Positions 28,987 to 37,312 of a stretch of DNA of 57,544 nt are shown piece by piece. The position numbers and the translations under genes were made by a program. The DNA is from Phytophthora sp. 'mugwort' (taxonomy: Eukaryota > Oomycota > Peronosporomycetes > Peronosporales > Peronosporaceae), in the NCBI GenBank assembly GCA_033558025.1, contig JAUCEF010000116.1:1-57544 (forward strand). The letters are read 5' to 3'. Every line of letters starts with the position of its first letter. Position 1 is the first letter of the stretch. The notes under the pieces are model-generated. The model was not told the origin of the DNA, made no database searches, and worked only from the letters and a program-made list of their open reading frames with translations.

Positions 28987-29428
28987 ATGCAAAAGGATAA
29001 TAAAAATTTTCAAAGAAATAAAAATTCTCAAAAAAACGAGGGTTTTCAAAAAAATAGAAATTCTCAAAAAAACGAAGGTTTTCAAAAAAATAGAAATTTT
29101 CAAAAAAATAAAAATTCTCAAAAAAACGAAGATTTTCAAAGAACTAGAAATTTTCAAAAAAACGAAGATTTTCAAAGAACTAGAAATTTTCAAAAAAATG
29201 AAGGTTTTCAAAGAACTAGAAATTTTCAAAAAAATGAAGGTTTTCAAAAAAATAGAAATTTTCAAAAAAATGAAGGTTTTCAAAAAAATAGAAATTTTCA
29301 AAAAAATGAAGGTTTTCAAAAAAATAGAAATTTTCAAAAAAATAGAAATTTTCAAAAAAATGAAGGTTTTCAAAAAAATAGAAATTTTCAAAAAAATGAA
29401 GGTTTTCAAAGAACTAGAAATTTTCAAA
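28987..29428 (+). repeat. 36-bp (2 x 18) tandem repeat inside the rps4b ORF
   Basis: Imperfect tandem units built on ATTTTCAAAAAAAT-type sequence, each encoding FQKN-containing hexapeptides. The middle units (29215-29400) are nearly identical and the 5' units more diverged, suggesting recent amplification by slippage. Mirrored at 5166-5607. Confidence 0.85.
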
Positions 29429-29739
29429 AAAATAATAGTTTGAAAGGAGATAAAAAATTTTATAAACAGCATTTTAATCAAGAAAAGAATAAATATTCTT
29501 CTTCTTATAAACGTTATAATAAATATCCTTATCAAAAAAATAACAAATATTCTTATAAAAATAATATTTATTATATTTTAGGTGAAAAAAAACCATCAAA
29601 ACCTTTAATAACTTCTTATTTACATAGAAATAAAAAAATAAAAACAGGTATGTTTTTTAAAGAACCTTCTTATAAAACAATTTTATATCCTTTTCATTTA
29701 AATTTAAAATTAATTAATGAATATTTGAAAAAAAAATAA
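28987..29739 (+). CDS. Second part of rps4: hexapeptide-repeat ORF with S4-like C-terminal tail
   Basis: The 250-residue ORF starts 2 bases after the rps4 stop (TAA-AT-ATG). Residues about 1-147 are a repeat of six-residue units of the form [N/G]-F-Q-[K/R]-[N/T]-[E/R], paired into 36-base DNA units. Residues about 148-190 are a Tyr/Lys/Asn-rich linker. The last 30 residues include FKEPSYKTILYPFHLNLKLI and end NEYLKKK, which align with the end of bacterial S4 (K-x-x-P-E-R-S-D-L-x-x-x-I-N-E-x-L-I-V-E-L-Y-S-K). I infer it supplies the missing end of S4. The 36-base repeat leaves other frames open by chance, which gives false ORFs on both strands. Confidence 0.75.
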   Translation: MQKDNKNFQRNKNSQKNEGFQKNRNSQKNEGFQKNRNFQKNKNSQKNEDFQRTRNFQKNEDFQRTRNFQKNEGFQRTRNFQKNEGFQKNRNFQKNEGFQKNRNFQKNEGFQKNRNFQKNRNFQKNEGFQKNRNFQKNEGFQRTRNFQKNNSLKGDKKFYKQHFNQEKNKYSSSYKRYNKYPYQKNNKYSYKNNIYYILGEKKPSKPLITSYLHRNKKIKTGMFFKEPSYKTILYPFHLNLKLINEYLKKK

Positions 29740-29759
29740 AAATTTAAACCATTTATATG

Positions 29760-31363
29760 GTTTAAGTATAAATAATAATAAAAGCATTAAGTGGATGCCT
29801 TGGCATTAATTTGATTTTTAGGACGTAAAAAATGCGAAAAGTTTTATTAAATAATATTTTATTTTGAAATAAAAATTTCCTAAAGAAAACTTTTTTTTTG
29901 TGAAAATTTTAAAAACAGTGAATTGAAATATCTAAGTAACTGTTAAAAAAATCAAACGAGATTCCGTTAGTAATGACGAGTGAAAATGGAAATTAGGTTT
30001 ATAAAAATAAAAAAATATTTGAAAAATTTTGAAAAATTTACTTAAAAAGGTGAAAGTCCTGTAGAATAATAATTGTTTTTATAATAGTAAAAAGGGTTAT
30101 GTGTAAGCCTTTTTGAATATTGGGGAACCACCCTCAAAACCTTTTAAAAATTAATGATCGATAGTGGACAAGTACTGTAAAGGAAAGGTGAAAAAGAACT
30201 TTTGAGTTTGAAATAATTCTGAAACTTAATGTTAACAATCAATTGAAACTTTTTTAAAAAGTAACAGTGTACCTTTTGCATAATGGGCCAGCAAGTTTAT
30301 TTTTATAGCAAGCTTAATTTAATAAAGTAGGCGTAGATAAATCAAGTTTTAAAAAGCTTTTTAGTTATATAAATAAGACCCGAAACTGAGTGATCTAACC
30401 ATGAACAGATTGAAAAATAGGTAAAACTATTTGAAGGATCGAACTCACATATGTGGCAAAATATGGAGATGATTTGTGGTTAGGAGTGAAAGGCTAATCA
30501 AACTCAGAGATAGCTGGTTTTCCGCGAAATCTATTGAAGTAGAGCATTTAAAATCTTTTTTTGGGGTAGAGCACTCATTGAGCTAGGGGGTGTAAAAACT
30601 TACTGAATTCTTGGAAACTCCGAATACAAAAAAAAGTAATTTAAATAGACAGACATTAGGCGCTAAGGTCTTTTGTCAAAAGGGAAACAGCCCAGATTGA
30701 TCGCTAAGGTCTCTAAATAATATTCTAAGTGAAAAAGGAAGTGAAAAAATGATTACAACCCATAGGTAGGCTTGGAAGCAGCCATCCTTTAAAGAAAGCG
30801 TAATAGCTCATTGGTCTAGTTTTTTTGCGCCTAAAATGTATCGAGACTTAAGAAATTTACCGAAGCGGCAAGTTTTATTTTTAATAAAACGGTAGCGGAA
30901 CATTCTGTATGTTAATAAAGATATATTGTGAAATATGTTGAAGATATCAGAAAAGAAAATGCTGGCATTAGTAACAAAAAATAACGAATATAAATCGTTA
31001 TCACCGTAAATCCAAGGGTTTCTATGTTAAGATGTATTACATAGAGTGAAACGGCCCCTAAGAAAGATTTGACGAAAGCAGATTTTGATGGGATAATTTT
31101 TAAATTAAATTTTTTTAAAAAAGTGACAAAAATTTTTAATTTTTCAGGAAATAGCTTTTTTAATTAAAAACCGTACCCTAAACCGACACAGGTGGATAGG
31201 TCGAGTAGACTAAGGTGAATGAGAGAACTATATTGAAGGAACTCGGCAAAATGACTTTGTAACTTCGGGATAAAAAGTACCTAATTATTTTTAATAATTA
31301 GGTGTCACAAAATAGGGGGTTGCGACTGTTTAATAAAAACTTAGGACTCTGCTAAATGGTAAC

Positions 31364-31401
<38 letters not shown>

Positions 31402-31459
31402 ATTAAAAGGAAATGTTTGCGCATTAAATGGAAGTCCCAGTAAACGGCGGCCGTAACTC

Positions 31460-31516
<57 letters not shown>

Positions 31517-31952
31517 TGTAACGACATCCCCGCTGTCTCCAATATAGACTCAGTGAATTTGAATTATCCGTGAAGATGCGGATTTTCTATAGTTAGACGG
31601 AAAGACCCCGTGAACCTTTACTACATCTTTATATTGTTATTTTATCTAATATGTGTAGTATAAGTGGTAATCTTTTAAACCTTTACGCTAGTAAATTGTA
31701 TAGATATTCTTGAAATACCACTCTTATTAAAATAAATAACTAATATTTTTTAAATAGACATTGTATGGTTGGTAGTTTGACTGGGGCGGTCACCTCCTAA
31801 AGAGTAACGGAGGTGTACAAAGGTAAGCTCAAATTGGATAATATTATCAATTGTAGAGCATAATGGTAAAAGCTTGCTTGACTGTAAGATAGACATATCA
31901 AACAGGGACGAAAGTCGGTCATAGTGATCCGATAATTCTTTGTGGAAAGATT

Positions 31953-31995
<43 letters not shown>

Positions 31996-32073
31996 GACTC
32001 CTAAGAGCTCCTATCGACGGAGTCGTTTGGCACCTCGATGTCGACTCATCACATCCTGGAGCTGAAGAAGGTT

Positions 32074-32113
<40 letters not shown>

Positions 32114-32395
32114 TTGGGTTTAGAACGTCGTGAGACAGTTTGGTTCCTATCTTCTATAGATATTTTGAAAAATGCAAGAATCTAACTCTAGTACGAGAGG
32201 ACCGAGAAGGGTAAATCTCTGGTGTATCGGTTGTTGAGAGGCATAGCCGAGTAGCTAAATTTATTTTGGATAATTACTGAAAGCATCTAAGTAAGAAACC
32301 ATTCTTAAAAATTTTTCATATAAAAACTGTAAAAGATGATTACATTAATAGGTTTTAAGTATAAGTATTGTAAAATATTTAGCTTAAAAATACTA
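29760..32395 (+). rRNA. rnl: Large subunit ribosomal RNA
   Basis: Bacteria-like 23S rRNA of about 2.6 kb, without introns. The 5' end has the conserved AAGTGGATGCCTTGGCA segment near 29790; central and 3' landmarks include ACGGCGGCCGTAACTCTGAC near 31444, the CAGGCTGATGACTCC region near 31988, and the sarcin-ricin loop AGTACGAGAGGACCGAGAAG near 32191. The ends were set from the pairing of the 5' segment near 29762 with the 3' segment near 32376-32388 and are good to perhaps 15 bases. It lies only 20 bases after rps4b and is followed by a tRNA cluster. It is duplicated in both arms whereas rns is single. Confidence 0.97.
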
Positions 32396-32423
32396 AAAGT
32401 TTTAAAAATTAAAATATAATTAT

Positions 32424-32495
32424 TTCTTTGTAGCTCAACGGTAGAGCAAATGGCTGTTAACCATTAGGTTGTAGGTTCAAATCCTATCAAAGAAG
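32424..32495 (+). tRNA. trnN: tRNA-Asn(GUU)
   Basis: 72 bases, anticodon GTT, perfect acceptor stem; first tRNA after rnl. Confidence 0.96.
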
Positions 32496-32507
32496 TTTTA
32501 TATTTTA

Positions 32508-32596
32508 GGTCGAATAGCCAAGTCAGGTTTAAGGCAGTAGTTTGCTAAACTATCAGTTAATTTATTAACTCGTGGGTTCAAATCCCACTTCGACTT
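32508..32596 (+). tRNA. trnS: tRNA-Ser(GCU)
   Basis: 89 bases with a long variable arm; anticodon GCT; G-U at the first acceptor pair. Reads AGY. Confidence 0.95.
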
Positions 32597-32620
32597 ATTT
32601 TATTAATAAAGTATTAATAA

Positions 32621-32692
32621 GATGATGTAGTTTAATGGTAGAGCGTGGGAATCATAATCCTAATGTTGTAGGTTCAAATCCTACCATCATTA
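32621..32692 (+). tRNA. trnM: tRNA-Met(CAU), elongator
   Basis: 72 bases, loop ATCATAA (anticodon CAT). Assigned as elongator Met by exclusion from the initiator at 32798 and the Ile type at 25213. Confidence 0.8.
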
Positions 32693-32704
32693 ATTATCTT
32701 TAAA

Positions 32705-32779
32705 CGGAAGGTAGCATAGTCTGGCTAATGCGTCTGTTTTGGGAACAGAAGATCAAAGGTTCAAATCCTTTTCTTCCGA
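32705..32779 (+). tRNA. trnP: tRNA-Pro(UGG)
   Basis: 75 bases, anticodon TGG, acceptor CGGAAGG paired with TCTTCCG. Confidence 0.96.
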
Positions 32780-32797
32780 AAAAGGAAGAAAATATAA

Positions 32798-32869
32798 GAT
32801 GAGATAGAGTAATAGGTAACTTATCAGGCTCATAATCTGAAGATGTAGGTTCAAATCCTACTCTCATCA
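32798..32869 (+). tRNA. trnfM: tRNA-fMet(CAU), initiator
   Basis: 72 bases; D arm TAGAGTAATAGGTAAC and anticodon arm CAGGCTCATAATCTG match bacterial-type initiators, though the first acceptor pair is a normal G-C here. Confidence 0.9.
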
Positions 32870-32891
32870 TTTTAAAATTAATATATAATTT

Positions 32892-33263
32892 ATGATTCAA
32901 ATTCAAACTAAATTAAAAGTAAATGATAATAGTGGTATTAAAATAGGACAATGTATAAAAATTTATAAAAAAAAAATTGGAAAAATTGGGGATACAATTT
33001 TAATTTCTGCTAAAAAATTACGTTTAAATCAAAAAAAAAAAATTAAAATAATTAAAGGAGATTTATTTAAAGCTTTAATTATACATACAACATATCAAAA
33101 AAAAAGTACAATAGGTAATATAATAAAATTTGATAAAAATTGTATAATTATTTTAAATAATCAAAATAAACCCCTAGGAACACGTATATTTGGTCCGATT
33201 ACTTCTGAATTTCGGAAGAAAAAAAATTTCAAAATATTAGCATTAGCTTCAAATATTTTATAA
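32892..33263 (+). CDS. rpl14: Ribosomal protein L14
   Basis: Large-subunit protein at the subunit interface. The 123 residues have exact bacterial length, starting MIQIQTKLKVNDNSGIK (bacterial MIQxxTxLxVADNSGA) and ending LGTRIFGPITSEFRKKKNFKILALASNIL (bacterial GTRIFGPVxRELRxxxFMKIxSLAPEVL). The rpl14-rpl5 pair has been moved away from the rpl16/rps14 clusters to the far side of rnl but keeps its internal order. Confidence 0.97.
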   Translation: MIQIQTKLKVNDNSGIKIGQCIKIYKKKIGKIGDTILISAKKLRLNQKKKIKIIKGDLFKALIIHTTYQKKSTIGNIIKFDKNCIIILNNQNKPLGTRIFGPITSEFRKKKNFKILALASNIL

Positions 33264-33269
33264 AAATAT

Positions 33270-33797
33270 ATGAAAAAAAATTTACAAATCCATTATCAAA
33301 ATATTACTATATACGATCTTTTAACAAAATTAAATTTTAAAAATATATTTGAAATACCTAAAATAAGTAAAATATGTTTAAATATTGGTTTTAAAAACGC
33401 TAATATTGAAAAAAAAAAATTAATTAATATAATTTTACTTTTAAAATTAATAACAAATCAAAAACCTATAATAACAAAATCAAAAAAAAATAATATTTTT
33501 TTAAAAATCAAAAAAAATTCAATTATAGGTTGTAAAATAACTTTAAGAAAAAAAAATATTTTTAATTTTTTAGAAAAAATTTTGATTTTTCTTTTTCAAA
33601 ATTTAACTAAAATAAATTTTAATTTTAAAAATCAAAATATTTTAAATTTTCAAATTCGAAATATTTTAGATTTTTTTGAATTAAAAACTGAATTTTTAAA
33701 ATTCAAAGATATACCTCCAATAGATGTTTCTATTCATACAAATGCAAAAAATCATTATGAATTATTTTTATTATTAAATTCACTATTTTTATTATAA
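33270..33797 (+). CDS. rpl5: Ribosomal protein L5
   Basis: Large-subunit central-protuberance protein. The 175 residues have bacterial length but low complexity. Family signals are the N-terminal EIPKISKICLNIGFKNAN near residue 27 (bacterial xPxxxKIVxNMGVGxA), the ITNQKPIITKSKKNN segment near residue 61 and a C-terminal PIDVSIHTNAKN (bacterial DITIVTTAKTDEEA). It begins 6 bases after rpl14. Confidence 0.92.
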   Translation: MKKNLQIHYQNITIYDLLTKLNFKNIFEIPKISKICLNIGFKNANIEKKKLINIILLLKLITNQKPIITKSKKNNIFLKIKKNSIIGCKITLRKKNIFNFLEKILIFLFQNLTKINFNFKNQNILNFQIRNILDFFELKTEFLKFKDIPPIDVSIHTNAKNHYELFLLLNSLFLL

Positions 33798-33810
33798 AAA
33801 TAATTTATTA

Positions 33811-33882
33811 GCAAAAATAGCTCAATGGTAGAGTATAACCTTGCCAAGGTTAATGTTGAGGGTTCAAATCCCTTTTTTTGCT
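33811..33882 (+). tRNA. trnG: tRNA-Gly(GCC)
   Basis: 72 bases, anticodon GCC in loop TTGCCAA, perfect acceptor stem. Confidence 0.96.
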
Positions 33883-33982
33883 TAATTCAAATAAATGTAC
33901 CCAAAGGCAGTATTTGGTATTTCCATTTTTTAATTAGGGAATAATATTAGTATTGACATTTATTTACTTCTTTATAAAAATT

Positions 33983-34513
33983 ATGATTTTTTTTAACATT
34001 ATTAAAAGGATATTTTTTGCTTATAATCTATATAAAATTATACAAGATATATTAAAAATACATCCTAAATTTTTTCAAAATATTTTTAAATTTATTTTAA
34101 TTCTTTTACCTCTTGAAATAACTTTATTAGAAGATTTTATAGATTTAGAGACTGAGGCTGAGGAAGCTGCTTTAAAAAAAGAAGAAAAACCTAAAAGTAT
34201 TTTAAAAAGAATTGACGATAATATGCCAACTATTTTCGTTTTTTTTTTTTTATCTTTTTTGTTTTATTTATTTCTAGATGCTTTTTTTTTTGATAGCGAC
34301 AATTTCCCAAGCGATTTTCCTAGTAATTTTTCAACTGATTTAAATTTTGATTCAGATAGTGACTCTTTACCAAAACCACCAAAAAGAAAAATTACAAGAT
34401 CTGGAAATCCTCTGAATCTATATAGATATTTTCATTATTTAGATGTTGAAACAGGTGAACGTATAGATGATATCGATCGATTAGATCCTGATACTTATGA
34501 AATAGTGGATTAA
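33983..34513 (+). CDS. Hypothetical membrane protein orf176
   Basis: Not recognised. The first ATG gives 176 residues; an upstream TTG at 33953 would add ten. Residues about 1-45 are hydrophobic and basic, about 48-66 acidic (LEDFIDLETEAEEAALKKEE), about 80-102 a strong membrane helix rich in Phe, and the C-terminal third is acidic and low-complexity (repeated D, S, F and P), ending in RLDPDTYEIVD. Codon use is less AT-biased than in the ribosomal genes. It could be a lineage-specific or transferred gene, or a diverged ATP synthase stalk subunit; nothing decides this. Intact in both arms. Confidence 0.65.
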   Translation: MIFFNIIKRIFFAYNLYKIIQDILKIHPKFFQNIFKFILILLPLEITLLEDFIDLETEAEEAALKKEEKPKSILKRIDDNMPTIFVFFFLSFLFYLFLDAFFFDSDNFPSDFPSNFSTDLNFDSDSDSLPKPPKRKITRSGNPLNLYRYFHYLDVETGERIDDIDRLDPDTYEIVD

Positions 34514-34574
34514 TTTATTCCACTTTTTCTTTTTTAAAACAATAATAAACATTTTTTAAACAATAAAAATATAC

Positions 34575-34646
34575 GTGATTATAGATTAATTGGTAAATCC
34601 TTTATCTTCCAAGTAAATATTATGGGTTCAAATCCCATTAATCACA
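34575..34646 (+). tRNA. trnG: tRNA-Gly(UCC)
   Basis: 72 bases, anticodon TCC in loop CTTCCAA, acceptor GTGATTA paired with TAATCAC. The first 19 bases lie within the inverted repeat as displayed; the rest is single copy because the window starts inside the mirror copy. Confidence 0.95.
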
Positions 34647-34663
34647 TATTTAAAATATCTTTA

Positions 34664-34747
34664 GGAGAAATGGCTGAGTGGTTAAAAGCGGCAGACTGTA
34701 AATTTGTTGAAATATTTTCTACGTAGGTTCAAATCCTACTTTCTCCA
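34664..34747 (+). tRNA. trnY: tRNA-Tyr(GUA)
   Basis: 84 bases with a long variable arm, anticodon GTA, acceptor GGAGAAA paired with TTTCTCC. Confidence 0.95.
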
Positions 34748-35107
34748 ATAAAGATCTAAAAAAAAAAAAGGATAAACAAATTAAAAAAAGGATAAAAAGA
34801 TAAAATATCTTTAAATAGTTAAGTTAAAAAGATATTTATCTTTTCAACAAAAAATTCAAAAACATATTTAGGGGGGGATCCTTTTCAAAAAATAATATTT
34901 TTTTTTCGTGATACAAAGAAATTTTTATTAATAACTAATTGAATTTTTAAAAATTAAAAAATTTTAATCCTTTAAGACAATATAAGACAATATAAGACAA
35001 TATAAGACAATATAAGACAATATAAGACAAAAATTAATATAAGAATGTTATAATATTAAATTTTTAAATATTTGTTATTTTAAAAATTAATATTAAATAA
35101 TTAATAT
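34748..35107. promoter_or_regulatory. Non-coding region upstream of rns, candidate control region
   Basis: No gene in these 360 bases. It holds two A-rich GGATAAA-type motifs, two hairpins (34796-34812 and 34827-34844, stems of 7 and 8 bp around AAAGATA/TATCTTT), a run of seven G at 34871-34877 that is exceptional in this AT-rich genome, a CCTTTAAGA motif at 34969 and the TATAAGACAA repeats. The combination suggests a promoter for rns or a replication origin; this is inference. Confidence 0.5.
34981..35030 (+). repeat. TATAAGACAA tandem repeat, five copies
   Basis: Five perfect 10-base units, preceded by one variant unit TTTAAGACAA at 34971. The array ends about 80 bases before rns. Confidence 0.97.
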
Positions 35108-35970
35108 AAAACTTAAATAGAGTTTGATCCTGGCTCAGAATAAATGCTATCGGTATGCTTAACACATGCAAGTTGAATGTTTTTAAAACATAGCGAACGG
35201 GTGAGTAACACGTGAATTATCTACCTTTTAATTCAGAATAATTATTTTTATAAAAATACTGAATAAATTAATTAAAGTTTTTAACGTTAAAAGATGAGTT
35301 TGCGCAAGATTATGGTAGTTGGTAGTTTAATAGACAACCAAGCCTATTATCTTTAGCTGGTTTGAAAGAATGATCAGCCACATTGGGACTGAGACACGGC
35401 CCAAACTTTTTTAAAGGCAGCAGTGGGGAATTTTGGACAATGAGCGGAAGCTTGATCCAGCAATACCGAGTGGGTGATGACGGCTAATTAGGTTGTAAAG
35501 CTCTTTCATTAAGGAGGAAAATGACAGTACTTAAAAAAGAAGTTCCGGCTAATACCCGTGCCAGCAGCCGCGGTAATACGGGAGGAGCGAGCATTATTCG
35601 GGATGATTAGGCGTAAAGGGTTTGTAGGTAGTTTTTTAAGTTGAAAGAAACAAATTAAAGCTCAACTTTATACATTTTTTCAAAACTGATAAACTGGAGT
35701 ATAAATAGAGGATAATGGAATTTCTATTGGAGTGATAAAATACGTTGATAATAGAAGGAAGACCTATGGCGAAGGCAATTATCTGGGTATATACTGACAC
35801 TGAGAAACGAAAGCTTGGGTAGCGAACGGGATTAGAGACCCCGGTAGTCCATGCTGTAAACGATGAGTGCTAATATTTAGAATTTTTAGATATAACAGCT
35901 AACGCGTTAAGCACTCCGCCTGAAAAGTATAATCGCAAGATTGAAATTCAAAGGAATTGACGGGAGTCTA

Positions 35971-36002
<32 letters not shown>

Positions 36003-36616
36003 AATACGCGCAGAACCTTACCAACTCTTGCTAATTTTTATTTAAAATTTTTATATAAAAAACAGGTGTTGCATGGCTGTCGTCAGCTCGTGTTGTGAAA
36101 TGTTTGGTTAAATCCTTTAACGAGCGCAACCCCTATGATTAGTTACTAATTTATTATAAATAGATAAAAGTACTCTAATGAAAAAATTAATGATAGGTTA
36201 ATGGAAGGTGGGGATGACGTCAAGTCTTCATGGCCCTTATGAGTTGGGCTACACACGTGCTACAATGATAATTACAATGAGAAGCAATAATGATATAAGT
36301 TGGAGCAAATCTTCAAAAATTATCTTAGTTCGAATTAAGGGCTGAAACTCGCCCTTATGAAGTTGGAATCGCTAGTAATCGCAGAACAGCATGCTGCGGT
36401 GAATATGTTACTGGACTTTGTACACACCGCCCGTCACATCAGGGAAGTTGATTGTTTTTAAAATAATTTTTAATTCTTTTATAAAATTTAATAATTATTT
36501 AAATAAAATAATTTAAAATTTTTATAAAATAAATTATAATTCCTAAAAAGTGGTTAGTAACTTTGATGAAGTCGTAACAAGGTAGTCGTAGGGGAACCTG
36601 TGTCTGGAAGAGATCT
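35108..36616 (+). rRNA. rns: Small subunit ribosomal RNA
   Basis: Bacteria-like 16S rRNA of about 1.5 kb, intron-free. Landmarks are AGAGTTTGATCCTGGCTCAG near 35119, the 530 loop GTGCCAGCAGCCGCGGTAAT near 35559, GGATTAGAGACCCCGGTAGTCC near 35829 and the decoding site CACACCGCCCGTCAC near 36423. The 3' end reads GGGGAACCTGTGTCTGGAAGAGA where bacteria have the CCTCC anti-Shine-Dalgarno, so that element is missing and genes here show no Shine-Dalgarno sites. Ends are approximate. Present once. Confidence 0.97.
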
Positions 36617-36648
36617 TTAAGCATTCTTAAATTAAAATTAAAAGTCTT

Positions 36649-36720
36649 AGGAAAATAGTTTAATTGGTAAAATCATAGTCTCCAAAATTATTGTTATGGG
36701 TTCAAGTCCCATTTTTCCTG
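36649..36720 (+). tRNA. trnW: tRNA-Trp(CCA)
   Basis: 72 bases, anticodon CCA in loop CTCCAAA, acceptor AGGAAAA paired with TTTTCCT. With CCA only UGG is read, in agreement with UGA being a stop in this genome. Confidence 0.95.
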
Positions 36721-36743
36721 TTTATTATAAAATATTATAAATC
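36721..36743. repeat. 23-bp inverted repeat, left half (right half 36839-36861)
   Basis: Perfect reverse complement of 36839-36861, with 95 bases between, directly after trnW. It could form a long hairpin in RNA: a processing signal, terminator or structured RNA. Confidence 0.9.
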
Positions 36744-36838
36744 AAAAAAATTTTATAATATCTGAAATTAATTAAATTCAAGTTATAAAAATAAAATTTT
36801 ATTTAAAATACTTTTTAATCAAAGGGAATTTAAATTTA

Positions 36839-36861
36839 GATTTATAATATTTTATAATAAA
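36839..36861. repeat. 23-bp inverted repeat, right half
   Basis: Pairs perfectly with 36721-36743. Confidence 0.9.
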
Positions 36862-37312
36862 TATAGTTTTATATGTTTAAAATAAAAATATTATTATAAA
36901 TATTCAATTTTAAAATTACTCCATTATTCCTAAAAAAATATTCATAAACAGATTAATTAATGTTTATATTAAGAAAACATTCTCAATATTAAATAATTTT
37001 AATTTATTAGTTAATATTATTGATTAATCGTTAAATGAATACTCTTTAAATAATTATTATTTCATTTTTATTATATTCTACATTAATATTTATTATTGTA
37101 TATAAAAACATTTTAAAAATAATATGATTATTTAATATAAATTATTTTAATTTTTAAAAAATTTTATATTCTTTAAGAAAAAAAAAAAATAATTCAATTA
37201 TTTTTACAATATAAATAATAAAATTTATATTTTTTCTTGAATATTAATATTCAAAAACTCTTAATTTTGTATATATTAAAAATTAAATAAAATAATAAAT
37301 TTCAAGTATATT
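36862..37312. other. Non-coding spacer upstream of cox2
   Basis: About 450 AT-rich bases without a supportable ORF; all ATG-started frames close within about ten codons. It contains an ATTCTTTAAG motif at 37168-37177 followed by a run of 11 A, which I note as a candidate promoter for cox2. Confidence 0.6.
37168..37177 (+). promoter_or_regulatory. ATTCTTTAAG motif upstream of cox2
   Basis: Same 10-mer as upstream of atp9 and, on the other strand, nad5; followed by an A run. Candidate promoter or processing site, inferred only from recurrence. Confidence 0.35.

Larger units (their letters stand above)
17313..34593. repeat. Large inverted repeat, arm 2
   Basis: Reverse complement of positions 1-17281. 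It runs without a break into single-copy sequence at 34594 inside the trnG(UCC) gene, so this arm is the one joined to the rest of the genome. It carries 23 protein or rRNA genes and 13 complete tRNA genes. Confidence 0.95.

Noticed and set aside
29198..29443. ORF of 81 codons in a second plus frame inside rps4b
   Set aside because: Another frame of the same repeat tract, with no independent features.
34981..35030. CRISPR-like array
   Set aside because: Ten-base units without spacers in a mitochondrial genome; this is a simple tandem repeat.
36649..36720. UGA read as Trp (a common mitochondrial code change)
   Set aside because: All genes are full length in the standard code and the only Trp tRNA has anticodon CCA.
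36721..36861. 5S rRNA or tmRNA between trnW and cox2
   Set aside because: A long stem is present but no recognisable 5S loop or T-arm sequence, so no named RNA is called.
37035..37130. Hydrophobic small ORF upstream of cox2
   Set aside because: The ATG frame closes after four codons and the hydrophobic stretch has no start; probably chance in AT-rich DNA.
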